Positions 1 through 11,779 are shown, counted from the first letter of the stretch. The stretch: 60,000 bases of DNA from Cristatella mucedo (GCA_009760855.2 WPIO01000026.1:3480501-3540500); one strand, 5' to 3'. The notes: generated by a model not told the origin, from the sequence alone. Translations and numbers: made by a program.

Positions 1-62
1 TCTCGTAGGGTTCGATCTACCGTAGGGTTCGATCGCCGCAGAGTTCTCATAGGGTTCGATCT
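1..62. repeat. Short degenerate direct repeats at the window edge
   Basis: The 12-base word tagggttcgatc occurs three times, near bases 6, 24 and 50, with variable spacers. This is seen directly. It may be the edge of a larger tandem array cut off by the window start. Confidence 0.5.
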
Positions 63-124
63 TTCCGTCCGCCACTGGCGGCGTGCGGCAGGTTATGGTC
101 GCTGACGATGCAACGCGTTGTCTG

Positions 125-615
125 TAATGAAAGTTAGTGCGTCTCTCGTCTGTAACTCGGCTAATCCACAAAGACTAAGTGGGCGTTTCGCAGGAGAGTT
201 TTCTATGGAACAACACGCAAAGACCAAGCGGCTTTCAGTACCCCTGCGGTAGCCAACAGACTTCGTCCGACGCAATGAAGAGAAAGTGGAGGAGCATCGC
301 TGAGTCAGGAGGGCAGTCGAGTTAGTGAGTACCGTGGCAGCTGCAGCTCAGGACGGCTGGAAAGGGTGTGCCGCAGTCGGCAGCAGGAGAGTAGACGCCG
401 TTGGGTAACAATCGCGGAAGTGAGTTCCGTGGTCTAGGACCCGACGAGCGAAAGTTACGAATGGAGCAGCTAATTTATTGTCCACGGAGGACCCGCCGGC
501 GCGAGGAGGCTGAAACTGGGGCAGCAGTTCACCCAGCCATGGTGGAGCCAAGCCACGGTGGGCCTTGTGGGTCAGCGTAAGAGCTTTCATCTGGCCAATT
601 CGAATGGCCACCGTT
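125..615 (-). mobile_element. Degenerate 3' fragment of LINE family B
   Basis: Read on the minus strand, this GC-enriched stretch resembles the C-terminal end of the family B retrotransposon protein that is well preserved at 59045-59866. Shared pieces are KALTLTHKA, LAPPWLGELLPQFQP, SVDNKLAAPF and TKSVGYR, followed by ENSPA. The 3' untranslated tail is also recognisable down to about base 125, where the other copies end in ATTAC repeats. Several stops and frame changes make it a dead, old copy. Its base composition has drifted toward that of the surrounding CpG-rich DNA. Confidence 0.8.
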
Positions 616-639
616 TTGACCGAGTAACCTCCGCGACCC

Positions 640-1204
640 CAAAAGGGCACGCGCTAAGACTGAGGAAATGGCTTAGACCGGTGCGTCGCGATGCGAGCGG
701 TAGAATTTCTCGGTTGATAAAAGACATCTTCGTGAGTCGCGGCGGTTGGCAGTTACTGCTCGCAGCCTGCGCAGCAGCAAGGGCGATCTCCTCGGTCGGG
801 GCGTCACACAAAGCCGGGGGCTGAGCTCAGAAGCTGCGATTTTGGCATGGCCAGGTCAAGTTCATGCGGGCTTTCTTAAGCGGCGGTGGCTGACTTTGAG
901 TCCTGTGACCGATCTCGTCGCAGCTACGTAGTATCCAGCCTGTGGAGTGTTACTCTACATGCCCATCCGTCGCTCGCTCCGTCTCGGCCGGTGGGTCGGC
1001 GGCGGCGGGGGGGGCGTGGCGGCCTCTGTTTAATGAGTGCTGCACATCCTCTGCTCCTTCCGCTCCTTTCTTCCGCTCAACTCCTCCCGCCCCCTCGCCC
1101 GCTCTATTTATCCTAGTACGAGATGTTTACGATGGCGAGCGGCGTAGAATCTGGGTGCCTAATTCAATTTGGCGGATCGGCAAGGTATTATGGGATACTC
1201 GCTG
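640..1204. other. GC-rich stretch without recognisable gene
   Basis: The sequence is GC- and CpG-rich. Short open frames exist on both strands but look like by-products of composition. I see no domain, splice pair or promoter that I can support. Confidence 0.4.
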
Positions 1205-1396
1205 TCGTGGCTGGTAGAGCCACGATGGCACACTAGGTAAGGCGGTTGCTTTCACGACCTCGGTCCCGAGGTCGTGGGTTCGATTCCTGCGGTGGGCGAT
1301 CCTTTATCGCCACGGCAAGCGGTGATGGCCGTAAAGGCTCTTGTGTCGCTATGCAAAACGAGGCTGTTTAATCAGCTAGGATTTATTTATTTATTT
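1205..1396 (+). mobile_element. tRNA-derived SINE-like element
   Basis: The head resembles a tRNA gene with an internal RNA polymerase III promoter. An A-box-like segment (tggcacactagg) is followed by a near-perfect B box (ggttcgattcc, around 1277-1287), and a hairpin is formed by gacctcggtcccgaggtc. A unique middle segment containing ctatgcaaaacgaggctgttt follows, and the element ends in ATTT repeats. A functional tRNA gene is unlikely, because the acceptor arm does not close and a body plus repeat tail follows. A related body segment occurs at 38038-38110. Confidence 0.6.
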
Positions 1397-2668
1397 AGAG
1401 GAGGACGGCCCCTACTCTGACACATCGCCGGCGTAGTCGGGGCTCGGCGAGCGGACGTCGAGTGCAGAGCGGGAAAGCGTGCTCATAAGCGTTGCTCAGC
1501 TGAGCTAGCAGACCCTTCCCCCCCCCCAGTTTTCGCGCTGCGCTGGTTATTCGCTTGGGAACGTCAGCTGCTGACGCTCGTTCGCCGTTTCGCCACTCAT
1601 CGAAGCCAGCCCAGCAGCCAGTAAATACCAATCGGGGGTGTTTAAAACGCTTGACCAATTATGGAAATTCACGCGCTCGCCTCGCTCGCCCGATGCGTCA
1701 GGCCTGACGTCACGAGCTCCGGTATATCGAAGCTTCTGTCCGACGCGTGGCCGTCCGCCCGACGAATCGGGCCCCAGGTTAGCGCGCACCACTTTTTTTG
1801 AGTGAGTGTAGAGCAAGTCTCTCTAGCGCCGTAGTTGGAAGGACGGCGGAATGGACGAACCTGCCGTTTGCCGTTGCAAGCGAGTCTCAGAGGGGAATGA
1901 GTCGGGGACCCTCGCGGTCAGGCGTAGAGGGCGCCAAAGAGGACGCGAAGTCTGACCCGGCCACCGTATGTGCCGCAGGACCCGCGGCATCTGAGCGCGA
2001 GGCGTTTTTCTGTGGGACGACAGAGGCACTGCTGCCGTTGCTGTTGCCACTGCTGCTGCGCGGCTATTTCTTTGCGACTAGCTCGCTCACTGACTCGTGC
2101 CCAGCGCCAGAGCGGGCGAGCGAGTAGCCGCCATTCTACGGCTTGCGACTGACTGCCGGCGAAGCCCAGAATTCTCCTCGCCCGCCCGCCCGCCCGTACG
2201 GCTGGCCGGCCGGCCTGAAGTGTCGCTAAACCACCGACCTCCGATCGCGAGGCGGCAGGGTCTTTGAATCGGCTGAGCGAGCTCGCAGCGCGACGCGCGC
2301 TCAGAAGCGCCGCCGCCGCGCGAGCGTCAGCCAATCGCTGTTGCAGCTTCGGCAGCGGCGGCGGCGTCGACGCGCCGAGCTAATTCCGGGCTGCATCGGC
2401 GCAGCTGCTTGCGTTTAGTCTCCGCCCGACCGCTGAGCTCGGCCGAGTTGGCCGAGGCGCGCATCTGAAAACAGCCGCCTCGGTTGCATGCCCGACTAAA
2501 GCGCACCCGCCGGCTATCACCCAGCCGCTCGCGATCGCCGGCGGCGGCTGTCGGCTGTTAGGGGGGGGGGCAGCTGGGGCGCCGCCGGAGCGAGGCGGGA
2601 GCGCGCGCTGCGACGGAGGCGCCGGCCGAGGAGCGGCCGCATCCGGATCCGTTCGCCTCGCGTCGCAG
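1397..2668. other. CpG-rich region upstream of the LIM exon
   Basis: The GC content is very high, with many CpG dinucleotides and G/C homopolymers such as the run near 2561. This is typical of a CpG-island-like promoter or intron of a host gene. Long open frames here are expected from the low stop-codon density, and I do not accept them as genes. The segment ends in cgcag, the splice acceptor I infer for the LIM exon that follows. Confidence 0.45.
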
Positions 2669-2810
2669 GAACGTGCAACAAAATGCTAGACAGCACCAGC
2701 GTCGGCTATCACGACGGCGCCGTGTTCTGCAAGCCGTGCCACGCGAAAAAGTCGGGCGTGCGCGGCTACGGCTACGGCGGCGGCGGCGCCGGCACGCTGA
2801 TTAGTAATTA
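2669..2810 (+). CDS. LIM-domain exon (CSRP/muscle-LIM type), second half of domain, ends in stop
   Basis: After a plausible acceptor (cgcag) the exon starts in phase 1: two bases, then ACG TGC AAC AAA ATG. It encodes [16 protein letters not shown], then a CKPCHAKK zinc-binding segment and the glycine-rich tail [12 protein letters not shown], and it ends LISN-stop. This is the second zinc finger and glycine-rich tail of a CSRP/MLP LIM domain. In this family such proteins act as muscle or actin-associated adaptors at Z-discs and in the nucleus. The first half (CxxC...HxxC) must come from an upstream exon not seen here. The usual KKFGPKGYGYG box reads [11 protein letters not shown], so it has diverged. 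The in-frame TAG and a downstream AATAAA near 3541 suggest an alternative last exon, though a decaying duplicate exon is also possible. Confidence 0.72.
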
Positions 2811-3560
2811 GAAGAGTGCGCTCCGATCCGGCGCCGGAGCCGCCGCCGGAGGTACGTTCTCCCGGTCGCCGACGCGCGCACGCCCGTCCGCTTCGCGCGG
2901 CTCTCGCGCCCGGTCGCCCTGCGCGCGCGCGGCGCCGCGCTCGCTCCCGCAACCACGTTGAAAATTCGTTTCGGGCATCGTCCGTCCGCCTGCCCGCCCG
3001 CCCGCCCGCCGGCAGCGCTTCGGCTCGTCACCTCGACGTCCTCTTAAACGCGACCTCATTTCCCCTCTCTGGCTTTGCCGCGGTCCGTCGGCGCGCGTCT
3101 CGACACCCAGCGGCCACCCGCGCTACGCGATGCCGGACGTGCCCGTCTCGAACCGCCACCGCCACCGCACCTGCCCACCCACCTTAGCATGCGCGGCGTG
3201 GCGTCTGCGCCGCCAGCCAGCGGCGCACGTGACCCGTCGCAGGCGTGCGCAGCTCATGCCCGCGGAGTTCACTCGCCGCCGCAGACGCTGGCGTTAGGCT
3301 TCGCTGGCGAACGCGCGCGCGATCCGCGCTTACAGCGCCGCTTCGCAACGCCGTTGTAGGCGACGACGCCGAGTCGACTCACGGCTCTCGCTTATCCGCG
3401 CTGCCTCGCGTTCGAAACTCGCCCGCGACACGTCGCTCCGTGCGCGCGCCCGCGAGATCGGGATCGCCGCGGCCGCCGCTGCGGCCGACCGCACGCAGCC
3501 GCGGTGCCATTATTTTGACGCTCGTGTATTATTCCGAGCGAATAAAGTTTTTGGGGTCGC
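2811..3560 (+). other. Possible 3' untranslated region with AATAAA signal
   Basis: This stretch follows the TAG of the upstream LIM exon and contains AATAAA at about 3541-3546, followed by a T/G-rich stretch. If the exon is used as a terminal exon, this would be its 3' UTR. That is inference. The stretch is GC-rich and could equally be intron. Confidence 0.35.
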
Positions 3561-4670
3561 GTTCTCGCCTGCGTCCAGCCCGCCGTCGTCTCGCGTTCAA
3601 ACGTCGGAGGTGGCTAGAGAGATGGCGACGGCTCAGGTGTCAATGCTAGCAGGTCGACGGCAGTCCGTCGCGGCGCGGCGCGGCTGGCGAGGCCCACTTA
3701 CAGCCTCGCACGGCTTTCCTGCAGAGGGGGGAAAGGGTAAGAAAAGTCGTCGGAGCGAGCGCCTGGGCACTTGAGGTCGAGGGGAGAGACACCGCGCAGC
3801 GGCGGCGGCGCCCGGAAGTGAACCGCAGCCACGAACTTTGGTGCCGGATGCACGGCTCTCTGCGGGCGCCCCGCGCCTCCGCAGGTACAGAGCTGGTCGC
3901 GCTCCATCCGTCGACGTTCGATCCCAGCGCACGTTCACTGGCATGCAACTATCGTGACTTTGCTCGGAGGGTGGGTGGGTGTGCGCCTCGTGTCGCATCG
4001 TACCCTATCGTTGTCGCCTGTCGCGGGAAGCCTGCCTTGTCACGGCCGGCGGACCGCAGTACCGAGCGCGGCGGCGGCGAAGCCCGCAGCTCCGCTCCGC
4101 GTGCACCCGCATGTCAGGTGGACACTTCGGATATTCGGCCCTCCCGCAGCCGAGCTACTGCCGTCCTGTCGCGCTCGCAGTCGCACCGTTTCGCTGGCGT
4201 CTCCAGTGTCGTCGATTGCGTGCGCGCGTTCGCTAAATACCTAGATGTCTAGAGTCGTCGCCGTCAGCGACCTGCCGCGAAATCGCTTCGGCTTCTGCAG
4301 CCGTCGCTGCCGGCGACGCTCTCTTCGCACGTCACCCCTTCCGTTTGGTCTCTGCCTTTCCGCGGCAATGGCGAACGAGCGCCGGCCCGAGCGCTCGTTC
4401 GTCGCGCGTTCGTCTCTTTCTCTCTCGTCCTCGTCGCGCCGTCCTGTCAAATCGGCGACCGGTGGCCGACGCTCGCTGAAGTGTCGGCCACCGGCTGAAG
4501 GGCGGCTGCCGCGCAAACCCGACATACGCAAGCGGGTATATCCGGAAGTGGGCGTATACGACAGCCAGTCTGTTCGGGAAGTGGCTTTACCGGACTGCGC
4601 TGAGGCTGCCGCCGCCGCGACAGCAACGAGGCTGAGCACATCCGCCAGAGCTCCGCCATTTTTTCGGCAG
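3561..4670. other. GC-rich intron-like interval between the two LIM exons
   Basis: I find no first-half LIM sequence (CxxC followed by HKxCF) on the + strand here, so the two LIM exons flanking the interval cannot be two complete successive LIM domains using exons from this window. The interval ends in ttttttcggcag, a convincing pyrimidine tract and acceptor for the next exon. Confidence 0.45.
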
Positions 4671-4845
4671 GTCTGTGCGGAAAGATGCTGGACAACACGA
4701 CGGCCAATTACCACGACGGCGGCGTCTACTGCAAGGTGTGCCACGGCAAGAAGTTCGGACCGAAGGGCTACGGCTACGGAGTGGGCGCCGGCGCTCTCAG
4801 CACCGAGACAGGCCGCCAGTTCGGCAACAAGGAATGCGAAATGAC
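4671..4845 (+). CDS. LIM-domain exon (CSRP/muscle-LIM type), second half of domain
   Basis: A pyrimidine tract plus CAG precedes the exon, which begins in the same phase and exactly the same distance (14 bases) before its ATG codon as the exon at 2669. It encodes LCGKMLDNTTANYHDGG, then YCKVCHGKKFGPKGYGYG and the glycine-rich GAGALSTETG. All are hallmarks of the second zinc finger and tail of a CSRP/Mlp LIM domain, and the zinc ligands in this half are present. A donor is possible at 4846 (AC/gtgcgt). Reading on without splicing reaches a stop at 4919-4921. In both exons the split first codon would be glycine if the preceding exon ends in G, matching the family pattern CFKCG. The ATG inside is an internal methionine, not a start. 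Confidence 0.85.
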
Positions 4846-5228
4846 GTGCGTACCGCGCCGCCTCGCCACGCGAGCGCTCGCCGGTGCGTCCCGGTCGGTC
4901 CCGTGGAGGTTCGGGGGGTGACGGTGGCTGCTGGCTGACACGACCACTCAATTAGTACAAGGTGCTGTAAATACTTACCCCTCAGCGGAACTGTCAAAAC
5001 ATTTGCATGCACACTCTGCAGACACTGACGATTCATGTACAAAAACAAGGACTCCGTACCGTAGCGTTTTTACTGTACCTAGCGAAGTTCTTCTTTTATT
5101 CTTTAGGATCGTTAGGCAGTGCTGAGAGTTTCATATTATTTCGTAAATCTACGCACCCGCTGCGGCGGCTGCTGTGTCCCGAAGACTGACAGATGCACCC
5201 CCGAGCAAGGAGAGCACTTAGGCGGGGA

Positions 5229-5300
5229 TATATATATATATATATACATATACACACACACACATATATATATATACATATATATATGTATATATATATG

Positions 5301-5356
<56 letters not shown>

Positions 5357-5358
5357 AA
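5229..5358. repeat. Compound (TA)n/(CA)n/(GA)n microsatellite
   Basis: Alternating TA with interspersed CA/TG dinucleotides passes into a (GA) run at its right end. Any peptide read through it is an artefact. Confidence 0.95.
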
Positions 5359-5575
5359 GAGTGAGAGAGTCCGACGGCTGTCCTAGCAGCGACTGGTCTG
5401 ATTCTACTGCCACACTTCAGCTAGAACCCAGCCCGATGACCTAATTCTCGCTCACTTTCCGAAAAGAGGAGGGACGGAAGGAGACACGCAAGAGATGCGG
5501 CGCGAGCAGCGACGGCCCTACCACTCGTTGTATGGCTGTTTTCAGGATAACCTTTTTCTTCTCTCCCTTTCTCCA

Positions 5576-5726
<151 letters not shown>

Positions 5727-5916
5727 TGGCACCTTTGATTCTGTGTCGCCACGCGACGTCGGCACGCGGTGACCATTTTTTCTTCTCCACCGCGGTTCCC
5801 TTAGTAGTAGTCCGCTCAGCTTTGCCTTCAGCGAAGTGCACCAGGAGACGACGCCATCTCGGCAGTGGCAGCCGCACGGTTCGCTCCTTCGAGTGCGCGA
5901 ATTCGTGCTCGTGCGC

Positions 5917-5940
5917 TTATTATTATTATTATTATTATTC
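5917..5940. repeat. (ATT)n microsatellite
   Basis: A short pure ATT run lies in otherwise GC-rich sequence. It may be a relic of a LINE family A tail, since those copies end in the same triplet, but no LINE body is recognisable beside it. Confidence 0.8.
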
Positions 5941-7323
5941 GCTCAATGTCGAGGTAAATCGCACCCAATGGAGGCACGCTGACCGACCGCAGCCGCTGTA
6001 ACAGCCTCCCAGCTGCAGCTGTTTACTGAGAGCGCGATCGCTTCTTTCCAGCAACCGACCGAGCTACGAGCACATTGGCGCTTCCAGCTCCAACCAGTAG
6101 AACCGCGGGCACCCGCGGCAGGGCTGCTCGGGGCAACGCGAAGAAGAGGACATACAAAGCGACCCCGAGAGCATCGGGTGAGACGGGCCTTCACAGACAG
6201 CCTGTCGCGACTCGTCGCAAAGATGTAATGTGATGTCGTAGTTATTCGCAAAAGTGAAGATAGCTGCTAAGCTGTTGAGTTGTCATTTGGCTAGCGTTGT
6301 CATTTTGGCTGGGCAGCCGTGGTCGGCGCTATGGCGACGAGTCAGCGGCATGACCATAGCGGTCGCGAGCGCTACGGACCGAGGGTTTCGGATCGTCCGG
6401 CCCAGCGGCACTTGGTCGGTACGAAAGGCGTTGCAGCTCATCTGTCGCGCTTCAGATGAGCTGCATAACGCTGACGTTCGTAGGCAGCAATACAAGCTTT
6501 ACGATGGTGTCACATTACGGCACACATTTTATTTGCATCCTGCAGATGTTATGCTGGCAACTTTCCAACGGTATGCCAGCGAGCCGTTGGTGGCTGCCTG
6601 CTCGCACGCCCTAAGTCGACGATACCGGTGAAACCAGTGCGAGGCAACGCCGTAACGCAACTGCTCAGATGCAAAAGCACGCTCTGGAAGCAGACAATGC
6701 ATCCGGAACAAAAGACTGTACACATTTAGAGCGACTGAGTGCGGACACTGCCCCATCCACGGGTTCGCCTTAGTTTCTTTGCAAGTGTATAAAAACAATT
6801 GCCGTTCGTAATAGGTTAAAAGCTTTGCAAAAGTCTTGAGAGCCTTTTTGTACTACGCACATTACATTCACGGCTGCCCTAAAACATTGGACACGTGACT
6901 TACGGACAGCCTGGACACGCGGGATATCTGAAAGGACGGAAAAAGGGAAAATAATAGAATTAATAAAAATAAGCCGAGATTGCGCAACAAAATAAAAAAG
7001 GAGGTAGAGATTGAAGAAAAGAGTGTAAAATGAGAGAGATTAAGCGATGAGAGCCTTGGGCGGTACCCAGAATTGCATAATTTTTCACAAGAGGGGTTTA
7101 GCCTTGCTTGACCTTGACCTAGCTCGCGGACTGATGTAGGGGCATGCCATGTGGCTACGGAGGCTACAGCCCTGCAACCGTCTTATGACGCCTATGTTAA
7201 GAGAAAATGAGATACGTTGAAAGGCAGAGGCTGATCGAGAGGCATAAGAAGTTGGAGTGGAAACTGAAGATGAGGAGAGAGAGAGACAGAAAGGAAAAGA
7301 TAAGACTTTTATACAAAACCGAA

Positions 7324-7361
<38 letters not shown>

Positions 7362-9236
7362 GAGTTCGAAAACAGGTGGAAGAGATATAAAGAGAAAGAG
7401 GAAAGAGATGAGAAGACCAAGGGAAAACCGAAATGCAGACGAAAGCATTCGCGCGGACTCGGGCTTGAAAACGCATACACTTGTTCTAAAACTCACGCAC
7501 GGATCCAGACTGAACTAGTGCTAACGAGCGTAGGTCAATTGCCTATAGCCTGCACCACGCACCTGCAAATGACTGGCTATCCAAACTCAGAAGCCGACAT
7601 AGAAAAGAAAACATTGGCGGTGGGTGGCTTTCGACGGAAATAGATGGTGCAGTATTCGTGGCCGTTGAAACGACGGCTGGCTCAAGCATAGTAGCATAAA
7701 CGCTTACGAAGCATAAGCACTTACACATATGCACACGAAAAGCGATAGCGTACAGGCGCAGCGTGAATGTTACCGATTGGTCAAGTGCAAATTCTAAAGA
7801 TCACTTGCATACTTCGCACCGGAGCCTCTCGAACGCAATCGAGTCGAGCCGCGTTTTGCTTGGAAGGTCAGCACTGGTCAGCGCGAGCTGCATTGAACTA
7901 TATAATCAGACCATAATCTGCTTCCAATCAACCTATTAGCCGACACGCTAGCCGCACCAGACTCAAAGAGAGAGATTCGCAGGCATACCAGTGAGATTCA
8001 GTCTGTTAAAGCAGCGCCGACCTTTCGATGTTCTCCTACGCTCCTCACTTGGCGCCACACATCATGTTTAAAAGTGTCAATGAAAGAAGTACACGGTGCA
8101 CCTCAACAAGCGGCAGCCAATTTTTGTGAAGAAACCGAAGTCGCCGAAGTTCCGTCCCACTGGCTCAGCAAGAGTGAGTCGCTGAAGCATCGGAGGCTGC
8201 TGCCTCGGCATTGCGTTTCGCCGGCCAGCGACAGCAAGGTCAAGGTCAGCTGGACCTCACGCATCGCCAAATGTTATCTACTACTAAGCGCAAGGTTAAT
8301 TGTCATCGAGCATAACTACAGTGGGTTCTCCAGCTCGAAGGAGAGGAAACGGATGGATTAATTCCGGTGAGAATGACAGCGAATCGATTGCTGCCAGTTC
8401 TGCAGGTGTCAATCACCACTCACCTAGACACGTTTTGTTGAAAGAATGTCCGGAAGGTACAAGGAACGCAGCTGCTGTATCTACACACGTGCAAGAGACT
8501 ATTGACGGGCGAGTGAGAGGCCATTTAAAGTCAGTGCTGCGAGCCCAGTTTCGAAAGCTGGAGATCCGAGTCTCGACCGAGCTCACTTGATAGAGTGATG
8601 GCCTGGTAAGTTGGGGTTTTCGAGTCACAGGAGGCGAAATTTTCCCGCTTTCAGCCCTGCGGCAGACTGCCTTAGGCCGCATCGTGCTTTCAAATTTCTT
8701 ACCAGAAGCTGCACTGCTTCGATCAATATCTACTGGTGTAGCAAAAACTATCAGCCAATAAACTGCATCGAAGTACGCGAACTAACGTTTACACTCGCGC
8801 ATGCGAGCCACTTCTTTCTTTTCAGCAAATTTAAAGTGCCTACCTATAAAGGTATTGAGTTCTCTGAGGGCTCAATATCAAATGTAATATTATTTTTTTA
8901 TTACTTAATTCGGCGGCGGGCAGTTAATACTTCACTTGAGAGAATTACTCAACAAGGTGACAGTTCATAACCGTGTCGGGCACCGGAGAGGTTTATTTAC
9001 GCGGACGCTCGCAGTGGGCCAGCACGCGACCGCTCTGCCCGGCATTCTCGTACCATTTGAACTCTGGGTCCGTTCGCTCCGCCATTTCTTCCAAGTAGCG
9101 GCCCATCAAAGGTGGGCTGACCCAAGTCAATGGCGGCATAAGCAGCGGTAAGGCGGGCGAGCATGCAGCAGCCGAGTGACTGCCTGCAATCAAACCACAC
9201 TCACTTCAGCCTCCCCCCACTATTTATAGTCAGTCG
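5941..9236. other. Long stretch without recognisable genes
   Basis: I see only short unconnected open frames. A (GA)n run sits at 7328-7356 inside a purine-rich segment (about 7257-7440). There is no domain, no tRNA-like structure and no transposon that I recognise. It may be intron or downstream intergenic DNA of the LIM gene. Confidence 0.5.
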
Positions 9237-10470
9237 TCTGCCAACGTCGGACTCCCTCTTAAATTCCACCTGTTAAATTTCAGCTAACTAAAAACCAAGG
9301 GCATAATTATCTGCGATGAGGCGGTCTAGGAGAAGCTAAGTGCATTTCTACTTGCTGAGACGTTGATGACACATTGCTTTAGTGGCTTTGCATCTGAGAG
9401 CATCACACTGGGGTTCTCATTCTTTCAGTCAATGCGGTATGACAAGGTGGGTAGCGGGATTGTTGTTCAAAAGCGACTTCGAACCACAGAATCGGCTATC
9501 ACTTTTATGCTGACGATACCCAGCTGTATTTGTCATTTAATTCGTGGTAATATGCTGCAGCGAAAACGAATTCTTGCCTGGAAGAAATGTGATCCTAGAT
9601 GTTGGCAAATTTCATTAACCTTAAGACTTTGCTCTTCTAATAAGTTGATACTGTTGTGCAACCGTCGTCTCGTGCTCGAAATTTAAGCTTCGTCATTGAC
9701 AACTGCCCAAAGTTTCATTGGAAACACTGCCTCTGCAGCTAGTCTTCACGTCAGATCCAGATATAAGATTAGGAACTTTCTACCACAGTGGCTGGAAAAT
9801 TTTAATTAGCTGCCTAGTTCTGTCCCGGCTAGATTATTAAAATTCTATAGTGGCTTGGTAACCAAAAAAGCCACAAGGTCACTGCATCTGGTGATGCGTA
9901 TGGCTGTGAGGCTAGTTAAAAATCCCAGACGTTTAACCACGTGTCTCCTTGGCTGATGGTTCTTTGATTTCTTCCGGTTAACCAACCGATACTTAGTCAA
10001 GTTCTTACCCTGACCCCCAAGGCCCGCTATGGATTGGTTCCTGTATACCTAGCTGCACTGGTTTCAGCCTCCTCAAGCCCTCAGGTCCTTTGTGAACAAT
10101 AAGTTAGCTGTCCCATTCCTCTGCTTAAAGACCGTTGGCAACAGAACCTTTTGCCCTGCAGGTTCGATACTTCGGAACTAACTTACACAATTCCTAGGCA
10201 ATGACATCTACTCTCCTGCTTCCGTATATGGCACATGCTTTCCAGTCATCCCAAGCTGCTACTTCCACACTACTTATTATCTCAACTGTACTCCCAACTT
10301 GGCTAAAATTCTCACTTTTCTCTGTGCTGCGTGAGATAGAATCTGTTGGCTACCGATCGCTAACCAAAGGTTCTGCCTAGGTTCTGAGTAAAAGATATAG
10401 AAAACTCTCCTGCTTAACACTCATTGTTTATTGCTTTCCAGAGTTACTGACTGAGATTCATTATATTGCT
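9237..10470 (+). mobile_element. Internally deleted, decayed LINE family B copy
   Basis: The left part matches the endonuclease start of the intact copy near 56860-57080 (for example ctaaaaaccaaggg, then ttctcattctttcagtcaatg). It then jumps at about 9475 to the reverse transcriptase palm (FYADDTQLY-like sequence around 9500-9530), so roughly 1.7 kb is missing. After that the thumb and C-terminal parts follow with many stops, ending near the ATTAC-type tail at about 10460-10480. All frames are broken. Confidence 0.85.
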
Positions 10471-10519
10471 TTACATTACGCTCAAGAAAAGACACACGTT
10501 CGTTCATGCTAACTCACAC

Positions 10520-10520
10520 G

Positions 10521-10566
<46 letters not shown>

Positions 10567-10575
10567 TATATATAT
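10520..10575. repeat. (CA)n microsatellite
   Basis: A CA run with a short TA extension lies between two LINE family B fragments, directly after the degenerate 3' end of the first. Confidence 0.95.
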
Positions 10576-10587
10576 GCACATGCAGCT

Positions 10588-11172
10588 GGCTATAAATATG
10601 GCTGCAAGGCTATTGTTAAGTCACGAAGGTTTGAGCACGTGTCTCCTTTGCTAAAAGAGTTAGGATGGCTGCCGGTTGAGCAAAGGATACAGAGCAAAGT
10701 TCTTACGCTGACCCACAAGACTCGCCACGGCTTGGCTTCTTTGTACCTAGCTGAACTGCTGCCCCAGTTTCAGCCTCTTCGCGCCCTCAGGTCCTGTGTG
10801 GACAATAAACTAGCTGTTCCATTACTCTGCTTAAATACAGTTGGCGATAGAAGCTTTAGCTCTGCAGGTCCTAGACTGTGGAACTCACTTCCACAATTCT
10901 TACGCAACGACAACTACTCTTCTACTGCCGACTATGGCTCATTCTTTTCAGCGGTCCTGAGCTGCTGCTTCGATGCTACTCACTACGTCAACTGCTCTCC
11001 TGACTCTGCTACGCTTCCCACTTTCTCTTTGTTGCGTGAGATGAAGTCTGTTGGCTACCGAATGCGTACCGAAAGCCGCTTAGGCTGTGAGTGCGCTATA
11101 CAAAACTCTCCTGCGTAACATCCACATAGTCTTTATGGCTTTTTGGAGTTACAAACGGAGATACATTACATT

Positions 11173-11174
<2 letters not shown>
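10588..11174 (+). mobile_element. 5'-truncated LINE family B copy, 3' end intact
   Basis: The C-terminal reading frame is open for 159 codons (10639-11118), with family B landmarks LGWLPVEQRIQSKVLTLTHK, SFSSAGPRLWNSLPQFLRN and the terminal CAIQNSPA-stop. The 3' UTR follows and ends in gatacattacattacat. Compared with the 59 kb copy it is a recent-looking, strongly 5'-truncated insertion, which is normal for target-primed reverse transcription. Confidence 0.9.
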
Positions 11175-11232
<58 letters not shown>

Positions 11233-11262
11233 ATACACACGCACACACACAGAAATACTCAT
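11174..11262. repeat. (CA)n microsatellite abutting a LINE tail
   Basis: A CA run starts immediately at the ATTAC tail of the family B copy, suggesting growth of a microsatellite from the LINE 3' end. Confidence 0.95.
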
Positions 11263-11779
11263 ACACATATGCACCCACCACGTTTAGTACCGGATGCTGA
11301 AAAGTTATCAGGAGAGATTGCCAGTGCTTTCCGAATAAAGCCGTGGCACAAACTTGTTCCACGGTCCAAATTAATCCGTAAGTCAATGCTGTAGCAATGA
11401 AATTTAGACATTCTGTTGGCCTGTGAATGGTGTACTTACCAATCGTGGTACAATGTATCGCGAACGTACACGTGGATGGATATCAGGCCTGCGCCGGGCG
11501 GCTTCAGGCTGGCTTCACGCCTTTGATGTTTCGTCGTTAACCCGTGATGGACCGCATCCTGAAAGGTTGGCCAGCCGTAGCTAGGCCTTGGTGGGCCGAG
11601 CCGCTTTTGGACGATTCTCTGCGGTTCTTGGATGGAAGGCCGAGGCGAGGACTAAGGACCAAGAGGAGGAACTTGCGACGTGGACGGGTCGATTGACGGA
11701 AGTGTGGCTGTGTGCTGTTGAGCTGTGAGCGTCTGCCGAATATTCGTCGGTTGAAGCGGTCGGTTTTTCTATATGTATA
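11263..11779. other. Interval without recognisable gene
   Basis: This is mixed-composition DNA between the CA repeat and the AT-rich viral-like block. I see no motif that I can support on either strand. Confidence 0.4.

Noticed and set aside
1205-1300. A functional tRNA gene
   Set aside because: The B box is good, but the acceptor stem does not close and the sequence continues into a SINE-like body with a repeat tail.
1918-4951. Several 100-236 codon frames on both strands in the GC-rich start of the window
   Set aside because: Stop codons are rare in such GC-rich DNA. The frames overlap each other and the LIM exons, are arginine/alanine-rich and show no domains.
5096-5444. Open frames rich in YIYI/HTHT residues over the 5.2 kb repeat
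   Set aside because: They are translations of a TA/CA microsatellite and have no start, domain or splice context.
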